A stretch of DNA of 64,000 bases from Cryptomeria japonica (taxonomy: Eukaryota; Streptophyta; Pinopsida; Cupressales; Cupressaceae), in contig NC_081408.1 of assembly GCF_030272615.1 (NCBI RefSeq), forward strand, positions 309,702,450 to 309,766,449, written 5' to 3'. The notes beneath the pieces were generated by a model, which saw only the letters and a list, made by a program, of their open reading frames with translations, was not told the DNA's origin and did not search any database. Of this stretch, positions 36,422-47,699 are shown in pieces (position 1 is the stretch's first letter; each line of letters begins with the position of its first letter). Both the position numbers and the translations under genes were made by a program.

Positions 36422-38476
36422 TCATTCTAAAAATGGGAGGTGGAAGGTGTGGCACCTTGAATGAATATCCTTGCAGGATTTGGTCTTTTTTTTCGAAGGA
36501 GGATTAACTCCTTGGATGGTTATGACATTGACATGAGTGTCTGCAGGTTCAATGTGACCTACTAAAAAATCAAAGCGAGTTATGTGATTAGCGTAGTTAT
36601 AACCCACTACATTAGATGATGAGCCTTTTCCTTTATCATTCTTTTGGAAGGGTTCCTGGTACATTTTGAATTTATCATTGTTATTACCAGGTTTTGCATT
36701 TGCTACTTCAATCTCACCTCTATTAATGAGATCTTGTATGTAGATCTTCAGTTTCATACACTTTTGTGTATCATGTCCCTTGATACAATGGTATTCACAA
36801 TACTCATTTTCATTATACCATCTTGGTTTAGGTTGATTGGGGTCAAATGGGCAAGTGATTGAAAAAACCACTACACCTGCTTGGACAAGTTTCTGAAACA
36901 CCATTTCAATAGGCTCAACTAGAGGAGTGAAGTCTCTTGGAGTCCGGTTATTCGATCGAGGTGGTTGTCCCTGGATTGAGGCATTGTTGTGAGGTTTTTG
37001 GGATTTATTTTGATTGTTTTGATTATTGAATTGATGATTATTTGTGGTGGATTTTGGGGGAGTGACCATGGTTTGGACCTGCTTTGCATCAGTAATGCCA
37101 TCATTGACCATGTTCAAGGGCGAGGCCCTTATCAGTTAATTTTGGAAGGATTTGATACATTGGGATATTAAGGGTCTCGAAAGTTCAAGTACCAAGTTCA
37201 TTTGAAATAGCTCAATTTGATGTTGTTCAGGCATGTCCCACTAGAATTTTTTGATAAGATGTCATCATCTTTGTAGGAAATTGGAGAAGGTTTCTCTGAG
37301 CCTTTGTTTTGTATTGCATAGGTTCATCATAGAAACATCATTAACCATGTTGTAAGCATAGTGGGCCACAAATTTTTCTGCCAAGTCTGGAAAGGAGACA
37401 ATGGAACCTTGCAGTAGAGATGAGAACCATGCCAGGGCATCTCCTGTGAGACTCTTGGGAAAGAGTCTATGAAGATAAAGGTCACTATAGGAGACTTCTT
37501 GGCATAAGATATGGAATTCTTGGACATGGTCGTGGGAGTCTCCTTTGCCTTCATACTTGGTGAATTTGGGGATCTCAAATCCTGGGGGATAGGGTGCAAC
37601 TGATATAGATGGGTCGTAAGGACAAGGGAAAAACTCTTTGAATGAGTAAGTTTTTCATTTATTAGTCCTTTGTTTCATGTCCTTGATGATATTTTTCATG
37701 TCTTGAATTTCTTTGATGAGGTTTTCTTGTGGACTTTGATAATGATGAATTGTATTTTCCCTAAGAATTGGGTGAGCCAAAGAAGGTGCACCACCACCAA
37801 TGTATTGATATGATGAGGAGGTGGGAATGTGGGATGTGAGGACCGATGTTGCAGGGATTTGTGTGATAGTTGGTTGTGGTTCACAAACTGTTGTGATGGG
37901 ATTGAGTACAGCCCGGATGAAATTTGTGACATTGTTGGTAGGAAGGGAAGTTTGTGGAATAGAAATATGTGGTTGAATAGAAGGAGGTGGTATAGAAGTG
38001 TGTTGGAGAATAGATGAGATTGGATTTGATAGTGGTATAGATGGTAAGGAGGAAGAAGGTGGTATGGAGACCATGGTGGGATGTGCTGCGGGTGGTATTG
38101 ATTGAGCTTGGATGATTGATGGGGCTGCAATTAATTGAGTCTGAATAATAGGTGCAACACTTTGTGTGGGAGTGAGGTCTCCTTGTGGTTGTTGGGCGAG
38201 AGCAGATCTATTAAATTCAGGCGGAAGTTGAGCTCCATTTTCAAGGAGAGTTTTTAGAAGTGTAGTAGGATTGTGTTGAATAAACTTTTCCATCATCTCT
38301 TGGTTATAAGAATCCTCTAGGAAAGTTTGCACTTCCAAAGAAAGTTCATCTTGGCTAACCATGTTAGGATTTTGGCTTTGATCTTGATTGCTAGGTTGCC
38401 CACTTTGTGTAGGATCTTGCGTGAGATCTTCATGTAGGGCACTAATGTCCAGCATGCCATATTGTTATTCAGCCAT
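36422..38476 (-). pseudogene. Element B gag
   Basis: Structural capsid protein. The likely start is the Met at 38476 (MAE, then an in-frame TAA, QYGMLDI); the open part begins at 38455. N-terminal third Gln/Pro/Ser/Ile-rich. After a TGA near 37653 the capsid domain reads YPPGFEIPKFTKYEG, DALAWFSSL, LCNTKQ. The C-terminal part (37117-36422) has the Tat-type knuckle YCEYHCIKGHDTQKCMKLK, spacing C-2-H-4-H-4-C. After about 36490 the frame shifts at an 8-base homopolymer (36485-36492); the continuing frame (YDLLDQLGKRPT, stop, ISILELLK) leads into protease. The stop replaces the Gln codon found in element A. Confidence 0.85.
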
Positions 38477-40790
38477 CTTTCTCTTTTGGGATTGAGTTGT
38501 AACCATACACGAATAACCTTGGAAAATTTTGGAGGGGGAAATTTGTGATGAAAGGACTTAGCAACAGATTTGTGGAATTTTGGATTTTTTCTTTTATGAC
38601 AAGGGATTTTGTTGATTGGTATGGTTCTTGGATTAGAGTCCAGATTTGACCACAAGTAAGGTGATGGCCAAGTTGTGTAGAATTTAGACCTTGGATTGAT
38701 GATTAAAAAGCCTCTCTTATACCAAGGGTTGACTAATGACCCTAAGCAAAGTAAAGACATGAGTTAAGAGTCTTGATCGACTCAAAAGGATTAGGCAAAA
38801 GGTACTTGGAGAGGATTCCGCTTCAAGCACGAGAGCCAATTGATTAATGATGAGGTCTAAATGGAATTTCACAAGGCATGTAACCTTAACATGAGGTTAA
38901 ATTGGATTAGAGGATGATTGGATTTGAATTTTGATAATTGATTTGACAATGGTGGGAGATTGATTTAATGTGCTAAGTCCTTAGGAAATTTGAGAATGAT
39001 TGATGGAGGAGGTATGATAGTGATGGCTTAGAAGAAACTTGGTTACTAGGTTGTTCTTGGCATGAACATGACTCAATGGAGGATAGATTCGAATGGCAAG
39101 TTATATGAAGGGACACGACCACCCTGATTTGGATGATAGTTGGTGTTCCAAAGGACAATCTTGAATGTTGATGGAGAGGATGGACTCTTAGCTTCTCTCT
39201 TGGGCTTATGAAACATGGGACGGATGGAGTTTTGACGCAATTTTGGACTTTGTGTGGGTAATGACTTGGACAATTGTTTGTGTCTTGACAAGTGTTTTTG
39301 CAAAGTGTTTGGGGATATTGATATGTTTTTAGTATTCTATTGGCAAGTATGTATCAAACAAAGAAAACATAATGATCAAATGCATATTATCTCAAAGACA
39401 CTCATTCTCATATACAACATTCTTAAGGTTGGCAAGGACAATAGTCATTGGATCCCAATTAGTTTCCCAGCTACGCTTACCCAGAGTGGACACTTCGATG
39501 CTTGACCCCACTGGCTCCCCTCCATGACACTCACTTCTCAGAGCAGCCAAGCATCAATTCCTATGAAAACTCCTCATGGAGAACTTTGTGTCTCTACTAA
39601 GGGCCGTAAAAATATGGGCAACTTTGGAGGTCCGACCTCCTACACCAATGACTAGAAGGTTTTTGGCCACTATGAACAAGGTGTTTAGTAAGTCTTCCCA
39701 TTAGGAGCTACCCTTTGAAGTTGCTCAAGTGCAAGTGAGGCCTATAGCCCAATGAAGCACCAAGAGCTTAGTAGTCACGCAATCATGATTGAGATCTCTC
39801 GGATCCTACTAAGCACCCAATGTGAGAGTGAACTCTCATATAGCCCCAACCATTGACCCTTTTGTAGTCAATGGCCTATTTATTATAGTGAGTTGGGAAC
39901 CCCAGGTTTGAGTGTACTCGCTTGGGTCATTCCCCTCTTACCTTCTCAAAGAGAAAGTTGGGAGGGTAGGCCCGCTAGAGGTAAACATGCAATCAAACAA
40001 GAAAAGGTTGGAGGGTCTAGATTTCTGATCGTCTAGCTAGACGAGAGCATACTCTCCTACCTTTATGCTTTTCTTAAAGACACATAAGACAATGGTTCAT
40101 TCCATTTTAACTAATATCTAGGTGCCTAATTTAAATAAATGCACAATGTTTGGTCAGATTTCTTAGGCAACCTGCAAAACATCTTGATTATTAGTTTGAA
40201 AAATGTAGTCTTCAACAAGCGTCCTGTAAAAGACAACAAAATGACAAAAATATTATTTTTTTTTGAATTTTTGGGAATAAGTAGAAAAACATGAATAAAT
40301 TTTTTTTTACTAATGACAAATGTGGATTTGGAGGAAAATCTGATGGGTAAATGGTGCTTGACTAGGTTTTTGCTACTTTCCAAGGGATAAGCAAGCAAAA
40401 AATGGGGATTTTGGAGGAGAGATGAAGGAATGGAAAAATTTGTCCACGAGGGACAAAGAAGAAAAAGTTGGAGATGGACAATATGGGAAAATTTGGAGGT
40501 GATTGGATAAAAGGGGAAGGAGTTATGGCAAACCCCAAAAATAGAGGAATGTGGGATTTTGGGCTTCAAAAAGTGGATTTTGGGATAAGGCCCCCAAGGA
40601 AGGAAATTTGCAAAATGGCAATGTGGGGGATCTAGTGAAGTTTGGAGGAAAATGGAGTGAAGATAAAGTAGATATGGCAAAAAAATAGAATAATTTTTTT
40701 TTTTTATCGGAAGAAATCTCTATTTGATTACCGATCTTCCGGTATAGGTGCACCCGACATGGTATTTCCACCCCTATTATAGTTGTTGGG
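38477..40790 (-). other. Leader of element B
   Basis: Non-coding region upstream of gag. It matches element A's leader at several points: the segment around 39495-39660 with 60280-60440 (GCTTGACCCCA, CTCCCCTCCA.GACACTCACT) and 40110-40180 with 60945-61000 (TAGGTGCCTAAT, AGGCAACCTGCAAAA). Past 40200 there is T-rich unassigned sequence. No PBS or LTR could be recognised before the junction at about 40790-40818. Confidence 0.6.
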
Positions 40791-40817
40791 CATGTTACTT
40801 ACCATAGCTATCGGTCT

Positions 40818-41255
40818 TATACAGGATGAATCCTTCCTGAAACCAGACATTGCGCTCTGATCATGTCTTATATGGGATAAATCCTTCCTGAAACCAGACA
40901 TTGTGATCAGTCATGTCTTATATAGGATGAATCCTTCCTGAAACCAGACGTTGTGCTCTGGTCATGTCTTATATAGGATGAATCCTTCCTGAAACTAGAC
41001 GACGAGATCAATTATGTCTTATACAGGATGAATCCTTCCTAAAACCAGACGCTCTGATCATGTCTTATACAGGATGAATCCTTCTTGTAACCAGACGTTG
41101 TGATCAATCATGTCTTATACAGGATGAATCCTTCCTAAAATGAGATGTTGTGATCAATCATGTCTTATACAGGATGAATCCTTCCTGAAACCAGATGCTT
41201 TGATCATCTTTGTCTTATACATGATGAATCCTTCTTGAAACTAGACTGAATCTAG
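40818..41255 (+). repeat. Minisatellite of about 51 bp, nine units (inverted relative)
   Basis: Units with TCTTATACAGGATGAATCC then TTCCTGAAACCAGAC, the reverse complement of the 29155-29560 array. Unit number and linkers differ from that array. Confidence 0.85.
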
Positions 41256-41330
41256 ATCTTATCAATCAAATCAATATCATCATCAAAAAACAAGATTATT
41301 CTTTGAATCAATGCGTCATCACACCTCGCT

Positions 41331-41346
41331 TCAAAGAGGGGCAAAA
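41331..41346 (+). other. Polypurine tract of the sibling element
   Basis: TCAAAGAGGGGCAAAA directly before TGTAGACAC on the + strand; mirror image of 29060-29076 with one difference. Confidence 0.75.
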
Positions 41347-42256
41347 TGTAGACACTTAAAAATAATTATTTTTAATTCCTCACATAATTAATTAATTAAT
41401 TATGTTAATTCAAATTCTCCTCAATATTAGTTAAATATAATTGATATTGTCACTATAGTATGTGACTGATTTATTTAATAAATCAATCCCTTTCTTTATT
41501 CTTCTAAAAGATTAAATCCTCACAAATCTTCCTCTTAGCTAATTAATTTCAATTAATTAGTTAACCCACATGAGTCCTACAAACCATCTTCTTAATTCAT
41601 CATTAACCTAATAAAGTCTTCTAGAAACTCCCTAAACTCACTTAACCTTATTCTTCTAATTTTTAATTCCCTCCACTCATTCTCTCTCCTAGTCAAATCC
41701 TCCTACAAATCCTAATCCCACCTAAAATTTCCTCTAATCCCCCTCCTAATGAGTTGCTAATGGCTAATCATCATGATTAGCCACGAAGTCAACTCCTTGT
41801 CCCTTCCATCCAACCACTAGCTTTTAATGCTCTTTTCCTAGGTGAATGTGAGATTTTCAAAATCTCACAATCCTCTAGGCATCTCCTGTCCCAAGAAATT
41901 TTTAATTCCTTCTTATTCCTCCAATCTCCATGATTATCCCTTTTTGGAGAATTTTAAATTCCTCCTCCCCATTTTTCAAGGAATGTCACATCGCTTGCTC
42001 CTCTCAAGGCACATTGGGAATTCTTGTCAATGTAGTTTTCTCTTCTCAAGGTACCTTGGGAAGTCTTCCAAATGCAGTTTTCTCTTCTCAAGGTACCTTG
42101 GGAAGTCTTCCCAATGTACCTTGAGGAGTGTGGAGACAAGAAATGCCTTTAAGGCATATCTCTTGGTCTCCACGCCCTCACTTGGGCCTTGTGTGAGCTC
42201 ACAAGCAATCCTAGCCCTTCATCTTGAATCCATCCTAGCCATCCATTCTTCTTCTT
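41347..42256 (+). repeat. Truncated LTR (U3) of the sibling element
   Basis: Begins TGTAGACACTT and matches the inverted 28187-29059 over about 900 bp, ending before the TATA box. The 42-bp repeats at 41996-42128 (CTTCTCAAGGTACCTTGGG) account for the open frame 41842-42294, which is not a gene. Confidence 0.75.
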
Positions 42257-44808
42257 CTTGTCTATCAATCACACATGTACCAATATTCCTATGATTTTTC
42301 AATGTGCCATGTGTTCATAACATTTATTATGGACTTTTATCACAACATTTTGGAAAAAAAAAAACTTTACAGGTGCTTTCACAATCACATCCTTTCACTT
42401 ACACATACATTCTTATCTACTAAGTCATTTTGAGAGCGACATGATGTATATCTAACCTTTAAGGCCATGTTTACCATAAAATATATATGCGTCCTATATA
42501 TTAATATTAATAAATAATTTCTATAAAATTATCAAGAGGTTTTATTTCTAATTCAAGTTATTTCTTATATGAAAATATTGTTTATTAAAATTATAAAAGT
42601 GTAAAAAACATTCGTAACAAATATTCAAAAAGTCAAATAAACTATTTAAAATTAAAAAGAAATAGAAGTAGAATATGCATAGTAAATAAAAAATTATTAT
42701 TTTATATTCTTTTTATTTTTATACTTTGCTTACTATTTTTTGATTTTTTTTTTTTAATTTGGATTTGTGTGGTTGACTTAGGTAAAAATTTGAGGTACAT
42801 CTTTATGCTATCACCTAAGGAAAATCATCCTAGGAGTTTTATTTGGGGTACTAAAATGAAAACACTTCTATCAAAATATACATCTGGGGTATCTCTCATA
42901 GTGTTTTCTTCAATATTTGCTTACAAATCTAAATATAGGTTATCATGAGGTCTGACTAAGGGGAATGTCATCCTTGTAGTCCCTTCACTTCCCTAATATA
43001 TTCTTAAAGAACACCAATCCTTGTACATCCCATTATATTAAGGATCAAGATGAAAAAGGTTATAGAAATGTATAGCAAACCAAAATGATCTTGTATGTTA
43101 CAAGATATATTCATCAAATTAGATCATTTTAGATAAACCTAGGCTCAACCTTGCAAAATGTGGATTGAAATTAGAAAAGATATTGAGACTATATTAGTTT
43201 CAAGATAAAGAGCACATCAAAAACATTAATTTCTAAATAAGTATAAATAGATATTGCACCACATCAATGTTAATCTTCATTCTTTTTCTAAAGATACACA
43301 TCTTCATCTTCTTGCATTTAATTTTACTAAAACTAATAATCTAATTATCAATTCTTAACTAATAATTTAAATATAAACTAATGGAAATTTATTATAGCTA
43401 AGATACATTCTAGAGTGGCATCCACATAATGTCATCTCTTAATTGTATCCGCAAAAAAAGAAAATAAAATACAATTGACATATCTTTCAAAAGCTAAAAT
43501 AATAAAACTAACAAATAAATAATATTATTTAAGTAAATAAAAATAGAATAATTTAAAAACTATATTAAAGTAAAATAAATTAATTCTTAATAAATTTTAA
43601 AGAAATAAAAATAAAAATAAATATACAATATAATAAAATTATTTTGAATAGATATATTTAAGATATTTATACTAATTTATAAACACTTATTTAATTAATT
43701 AAAATATTGAATTATAATAATTTATTTTAAAAAGTTAATTTTCTTGTAGTAATAAACATGAATTTATATTATTACTAATAAACTAGATTCTACCATATCT
43801 ATCAGACATATTTTCAAATAAAAAATCTTATATTCCAGCACATTAAATTTAATGGATCTCTATGTTATACATCATTGCGAGCCATTCATCAACATTTTAT
43901 TACTTTACTATCTCTATTATAGATTTGAAAGCTCCTTTTATGCTCACCCAAAATTAGAAACATTACTTTAATTATTTATTATCTCTAAATTACTTTATCT
44001 GAGATTTTAAACAATAAATTTAAATTGTATACGTATGTCATTAAAATTAATTTAAATCTTTTCAAGAAGCACCATAATAAATAAAAAATAATTCAATTTT
44101 ATTGATCCCAATAGCATCCTATATAATTCCAATTTTTCAATTAAACTAGCAATATCTATTTATATGGAATGATAGTTTTATGATTGGAAAACCATCATAA
44201 GAAGTAATTTCCAAGCATAGGACAATTTAGAAGGTATCCCAAGCCAACGGAAGAATACCATTCCATTACAATAGTAGTCTTAAAATTCTTTTTTCTATTG
44301 AGTCTATCTAATAATATGTAACTATAGAATGTCATCTGCAAGATTGATTAAAAAAAATTGCACACAATCTAATTCAAAAATAGCATATAACAATTTATGA
44401 ATTGTGAATATCTTATATCATTAATATATAATAGTTTACATAAAAATCTACTCCATCAGAAGTATGCACTGCATGTTTTAGGTATAAGAGAACTAGACCC
44501 ACATTTCTTCTAAACATTCACATGATAGTTGAATTTCATATTATACGACCAAACTTCTAGCTGTGCACTTTGAATCTAGTCCTAGTAGACAATTTTATCC
44601 TCAACTCCACACCTCTAAACATTCTCCAAATACAAATCTCTTGAAATGTCCTCCTTCATCACAATAGATTTCCCAATCAAAATAGCCCTTAGAATGGTTG
44701 TATTCTTGAGCCCCTGATAAAATAGAGCAATGGAAGCCCTTGCAATCCTATGACACCCATAATAAGCATACCCCTCTATCTTATCATAATATATCCTAAT
44801 GCAGTCAT
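42257..44808. other. Very AT-rich DNA, no gene recognised
   Basis: About 2.5 kb, extremely AT-rich between 43300 and 44100. Only short frames, such as 44615-44818 (-), with no motif. No repeats that I could match to the rest of the window. Confidence 0.4.
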
Positions 44809-45302
44809 TGTTGGCCATTTGGTGGAATTGATTATGTGTTGCATTGATGTTTTGTCATTGATACCAACACTACATGTTTGGATGCTTTATCAACACCCTT
44901 CTGGTCTCAATAGGTTAAGTGGTTTCTGGTTAACTTGAATTTGACATGATCCAGTAGGCTCCGGTATAGTGTGCTAATGGAATTGGCTTGTTCATGATAC
45001 TTATACTCATATTTGGTCAGTTGGTTTTGGTCTGGAGATTGGATGCTATCCTGCTTGCTTAGAAGCTTGGTTTCTGGTTCCATCGAGGGTTTCATTGGCA
45101 GAGCTTTTGATGGAGATCTTTGATGAATTGCATAAGTGGTGTTGGCGCAGCTTCTGATGGAGTTTCAGGATGCCATCTATGATCATGTTTGAGACTTGGC
45201 GGTTGGAGATCATTGTTGAAGCGTGTGGACCTATACTTGGTCCCTGTTTATCTAGGTCATGGACTGGCTTTGATGTAACATGTGGATATGACCTATTGAT
45301 GT
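44809..45302 (+). mobile_element. Copia-like LTR (copy 2), left part
   Basis: Starts TGTTGGCCATTTGG and follows the same order as the minus strand of 5461-5040. It is interrupted at 45302 by element A and resumes at 63315. The last five bases, GATGT, are the target duplication. Confidence 0.65.
45298..45302. repeat. Target-site duplication GATGT, left of element A
   Basis: Identical to 63310-63314. Removing element A and one GATGT restores continuity with copy 1 of the Copia-like LTR. Confidence 0.9.
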
Positions 45303-45629
45303 TGTAACTAGGAATTCAGAAATCATCAAAGCAAGTAGAAATTTAGCCTAGCTCAATCATGAAAACTAAAATGCAATCATAACAATCCTAAAAACATTCA
45401 ATGAAAACATGAAAACAAGACATTCAAAATGAAATCTAAGCAAACCAAATGTAGATGTCCCCTTCATGTGGCTCCATTGTCCTTCTTTCTCCTTCAAATT
45501 GCTTTGTTTATGGATCTCACCTACAAGTGCATAAGTATGATGTGAAAGCAAGTAGACAAGACGAGACAACAGCATAAGGGTACTAGAAGCGTGATTGATT
45601 CGACCTTTTGATTGAAGAAATTCATCCAA

Positions 45630-45635
45630 TTTATA
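45630..45635 (-). promoter_or_regulatory. TATA box in the 3' LTR of element A
   Basis: TCTATAAATTGG on the minus strand; conserved at 61816-61821 in the other LTR and in element B. Confidence 0.6.
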
Positions 45636-46250
45636 GACAAATTGGAGAAAAGATCAGATTAGCATGAAAGTGATTCGAATGGAAATTCAAATCAAGAATA
45701 GCAAAATTATGACAAGTGTATGACAAATTTCTATGCAAGGATTTATGACAATTTATGACAAATTGCTATGCAAGGATTATGACAAGAATTTGAAATAGAA
45801 ATAGACATTTAGGAATTTAGGAGAAATTAGAAAATTAAGTTAGAAATAATGACTTGGAAATTAGGAAATTGATGCAAATTAGGTAAATTAATTAATAATT
45901 TTTCATTCATTAATTAATTTACAAAAAAAAGAGGAGGAATTAATTAGCCAATTAAATAAACATTTAATTGTTACAAGAAGACTTAGGATAAATAAATAAA
46001 TCATTTATCCTAAAGAGAAAATGGAGAGAAAATGACAAACAAGGTTAAATGAATAAATCATGAAACCCTAGAAGATAAATTAGAAATGCAAGGACGACAA
46101 TTAGGTCTAGATTGAAGATAATTGATGTCGATCCGATCATGATTTTGACTTGATAAAAGACCAATGCTGATAAATGATTTGATTGATAAATGCACCAATT
46201 GACGAGGAACAATGACTAATTGATCCAAATTGACATGATTGAGAAGGACG

Positions 46251-46493
46251 ACGATCGATGTCAAAATGATTGCAAAATGACAAGATTGAAAATGACAACG
46301 ATCGATGACAAATCGATCACAAAATGACAAAATTGAAAAGATTGACAAGGATAGATGGCGAATCAATCGCAAAATGACAAGATTGAAAATGACAACGATC
46401 GATGACAAATCGATCTCAAAATGACAAGATTGATAAGAGGACAATGATTGATGACAAATCGATCACAAAATGACAAGATTGATAAGAGGACAA
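46251..46493 (-). repeat. U3 subrepeats of about 50 bp in the left LTR
   Basis: About five units with AAAATGACAAGATTGA and a nearby palindromic ATCGAT core. The same array is at 62779-63021. Repeats in U3 often act as enhancers; that role is inferred. Confidence 0.7.
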
Positions 46494-46781
46494 AACCCTA
46501 ATTAGGATTGACGATGTCCAAAATGATGACAAATGAACACACACATTGATGTGACAGGATAAGATCGACCAAAATCATGACTGAAGATTGCTATCGACAA
46601 GACCAAATTTGAAAGCGAGATAAATGAAGAACAAAGAAGAAGGACTCGATGCTTACAAATGATAAAGACCAAGTGCACAACATAGGAGAAATGTTAATGC
46701 GATGCAAAAACCCTAAAATAAGGCAATGCGCAAATGTTAAAGTATGACTCTGCAAGCATTGACCATTTTTAGGTGTCTACA

Positions 46782-46799
46782 TTTTGCCCCTCTTTGAGA
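46782..46799 (-). other. Polypurine tract of element A
   Basis: TCTCAAAGAGGGGCAAAA on the minus strand, directly before TGTAGACACC of the 3' LTR. Confidence 0.85.
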
Positions 46800-47690
46800 C
46801 AATGTGACATTAAGCGTTGTTTCAAAGAACAATAATGAAAATGACCCAAACAATAACAATGACATATGCATGCCCCCTTGAGGAATTGGCCAGAAACATC
46901 CAGAAAAAAGTCCAATTGATCGATAAGAATGATAGAAAATGATAGGAGCAAACAGATTGAAAATCAGGGATCGGATACACAAAGGACAAGCAATTGAAGT
47001 GCAAAAGACCGTGACTAGCATAAGATGGAGAGGGTGCATGTCCATCTATGCACTGACAAAGAGATATAAATGAGACAAAGAGAGTGAAAAGAGATCATTT
47101 GCACTAGCCAAAGAGGAGAATTTGTTGCTTTGGAAAAGGACACTTGCAGAGAGATGGTGAACATTCCAATGGCAGATCACCTCGAAGAATGTGTACACAT
47201 GTTCAAACGATCGGACGACGCGAGAGCAGCGGTATGTATCTCAAAAACCCATATTGTCAATTTTATGAATTTGACTTGCTTGCGGGACATTGCGGGGCCC
47301 ACAGAGAATGTAGAAAGTGACTTTTGTGCCTGTGTGAGCGCATCCTGTGCTTGTGTAGGGTATTCTACGCTTGTGTAGGGTACACAGGCGCAAGTTGATG
47401 CAACACAGGCGCAGGACACAACACAGGTGCAGTTGTGCACGGGGAACTTAAATTTGGTCAAAAACAACATGCAAATGATCTGAAAAGGGGGATAAGGGTA
47501 GGATAGGTCAAAATAGATTAGAAACACCCTGATTTGGACATGAAACAAGGAAATGCAGCCCGTAGGAGCAAACCCTAAAATTGACAAAATGTGCCCCAAT
47601 TGTGATGTAGAGTCAACAGTATCCACTGATTACATGGGAGAACTGACCTGACTGCTTCATTTTATGACATAGACTCAAGAGCACAAACAT
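46800..47690 (-). other. 3' non-coding region of element A, distal part
   Basis: Shares GCATGCCCCCTTGAGGAATT with element B's 3' region. At 47320-47440 it carries ACACAGG(C/T)GCA motifs in both directions, which resemble the leader array at 61209-61385. No gene on the minus strand. Confidence 0.5.
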
Positions 47691-47699
47691 AGATACATT

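Larger units (their letters stand above)
27782..40790 (-). mobile_element. Tat-like Ty3/gypsy element B, lacking its 5' LTR
   Basis: Minus-strand element of about 13 kb: 3' LTR at the left (27782-29059), PPT, minisatellite, 3' non-coding region, integrase, two RNase H domains, RT, G-patch, protease, gag and leader. Architecture and sequence match element A, including the leader phrase GCTTGACCCCA at 39500. The expected 5' LTR is absent: at about 40790-40818 the leader runs into an oppositely oriented 3' end of a near-identical element. No target duplication can therefore be checked. Inactive. Confidence 0.8.
40818..42256 (+). mobile_element. Opposite-strand 3' end of a sibling of element B
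   Basis: Reading on the + strand: nine minisatellite units, a spacer, PPT and an LTR U3 region, all near-identical in inverted order to 28187-29560. It therefore points the opposite way from element B. The LTR is cut at 42256 in a CTTCTTCTT run, about 20 bp before its TATA box. U3 has three of the 42-bp repeats where element B's LTR has two. Confidence 0.8.
45303..46781 (-). repeat. 3' LTR of element A, 1479 bp
   Basis: Plus-strand ends TGTAACTAGG and GTGTCTACA. TATAAAT on the minus strand at 45630-45635. U3 contains the GATCGATGACAAATCGATC arrays (46251-46493). Lacks the 354-bp patch of the other LTR. Confidence 0.92.

Noticed and set aside
37327-37599. 90-codon frame in element B gag
   Set aside because: Out of frame with the capsid domain, which reads correctly (YPPGFEIPKF) in the neighbouring frame.
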